24,636 nucleotides of DNA from Clostridia bacterium. Its GTDB lineage: Bacteria; Bacillota_A; Clostridia; Christensenellales; Aristaeellaceae. Made by a program: the position numbers and the translations under genes. Below the pieces are notes generated by a model, which searched no databases, was not told where the DNA came from, and was given only the letters and a program-made list of their open reading frames with translations. Where the stretch lies: positions 1 through 24,636 of the forward strand of contig JAFQOY010000147.1 of NCBI GenBank assembly GCA_017412025.1, given 5' to 3'. The first letter of the stretch is position 1; every line of letters begins with the position of its first letter. Positions 24,054 to 24,636 of the stretch are shown here, one piece after another.

Positions 24054-24636
24054 TTACTTCACGTCGGCCTCGTCAAACGGATCGCCGCACTCCGGGCAGA
24101 ACTTCGGCGGATTCGCCGGATCCTCGGGCTTGAAGCCGCACTTGTCACACTGGTACAGCGGAGCGCCCGCGGGCTTCTTCGCGCCGCATTCCGGGCAGAA
24201 CTTGCCCCTGTTCACAGAGCCGCACGCGCAGGTCCAGCCCTCCTTCGTCTCGGGCTTCTTCGCGCCGCACTCCGGGCAGAACTTGCCGGTCGCCGCCGTG
24301 CCGCACGCGCAGATCCAGCCGTTTGCCGCAGGCTTTGCCTGCTGCACGGGCTGCACCGGCTGCGCAGCCTGCTGCCTCGCGCCCAGCTCAAACAGCTGCG
24401 CGGCATTGACCCCGCCGCTGCCCTGCGCCATGTTCATGCCCATAAAGCCGGTGAACGCGCCGCCCGCGTTCTTCGCCGCGTCCTGCATGGCCTGCGCCTG
24501 CGCGCCGACCATGTGCGCCGCCGCCATGTTCGCATTGCGGAATACCGCGTTGCGCTGCAGCTCCTTGATCATGGCCTCGTCCTCTTCGGAGGCCTTGACG
24601 GAATTGACGCCGAGGGAGACGATCTCCACGCCGCGC
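24054..24636 (-). CDS. SPFH-domain protein with three C-terminal zinc ribbons, 5' part cut by window edge
   Basis: The last 193 residues of an SPFH (band 7/virion-core-like) protein of the YdjI type. The visible start RGVEIVSLGVNSVKASEEDE is the end of the SPFH domain. A helical, Ala/Gln/Met-rich linker follows (MVGAQAQAMQDAAKNAGG, GFMGMNMAQ, then a QPVQPVQQ run). Three four-cysteine zinc ribbons end the protein: two near-identical ones (WICACGTAATGKFCPECG, about 24254-24318; WTCACGSVNRGKFCPECG, about 24171-24237) and a longer third (YQCDKCGF...KFCPECG, about 24074-24150). The gene continues beyond base 24636, so the GTG at 24629 is not taken as the start. SPFH proteins assemble on membranes; in Firmicutes this type is linked to membrane-stress responses. 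The duplicated ribbons suggest recent domain repetition. Confidence 0.88.
   Translation of the reverse strand, partial: RGVEIVSLGVNSVKASEEDEAMIKELQRNAVFRNANMAAAHMVGAQAQAMQDAAKNAGGAFTGFMGMNMAQGSGGVNAAQLFELGARQQAAQPVQPVQQAKPAANGWICACGTAATGKFCPECGAKKPETKEGWTCACGSVNRGKFCPECGAKKPAGAPLYQCDKCGFKPEDPANPPKFCPECGDPFDEADVK

Overview
The window (about 24.6 kb, GC-rich, roughly 58-60% by eye) looks like chromosome of an anaerobic, Gram-positive-type Clostridia (Bacillota). The grounds are strong AAGGAGG-type ribosome binding sites, TTGNNN-17-TATAAT promoters, a T-box tRNA-sensing leader, a clostridial-type pyruvate:ferredoxin oxidoreductase, and an SPFH/zinc-ribbon protein typical of Firmicutes. No rRNA, tRNA, CRISPR array, phage gene or transposase was seen.

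Layout. (1) 1-2640, minus strand: nucleoside salvage operon deoB - purine nucleoside phosphorylase - RluA-family pseudouridine synthase (cut by the window edge). (2) 2809-3840, plus: a ROK-family sugar kinase with its own terminator. (3) 3855-13010: a cell-surface island. It holds a membrane-anchored SGNH/AlgJ-like protein (minus), a secreted caspase-fold protein with a FlgD-like C-terminal domain (plus), a patatin-fold protein that has lost its catalytic residues (minus), and an apparent three-gene operon: membrane-anchored CotH-type kinase with three lamin-tail domains, DUF4956 membrane protein, and a VTC-type polyphosphate polymerase. (4) 13030-21420, minus: a T-box leader (probably leucine) followed by a degenerate 2-isopropylmalate synthase homologue, a fusion of a TIM-barrel sugar isomerase-like domain with an acyl-CoA synthetase, pyruvate:ferredoxin oxidoreductase and an acyl-CoA thioesterase, with short gaps or overlaps throughout. 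(5) 21527-24636: a cytosolic 5'-nucleotidase, a D-cysteine desulfhydrase-family PLP enzyme with a long leader, and the C-terminal part of an SPFH protein with three zinc ribbons. An inverted pair of 85/115-bp repeats brackets the desulfhydrase gene.

Most worth following up: the T-box operon led by a catalytically stripped LeuA homologue and an unusual isomerase-ligase fusion; the surface island joining CotH kinase, VTC polymerase, caspase, SGNH protein and patatin pseudoenzyme; and the inverted repeat pair, which starts at the same offset after two different stop codons and supplies the C-terminus of the desulfhydrase.
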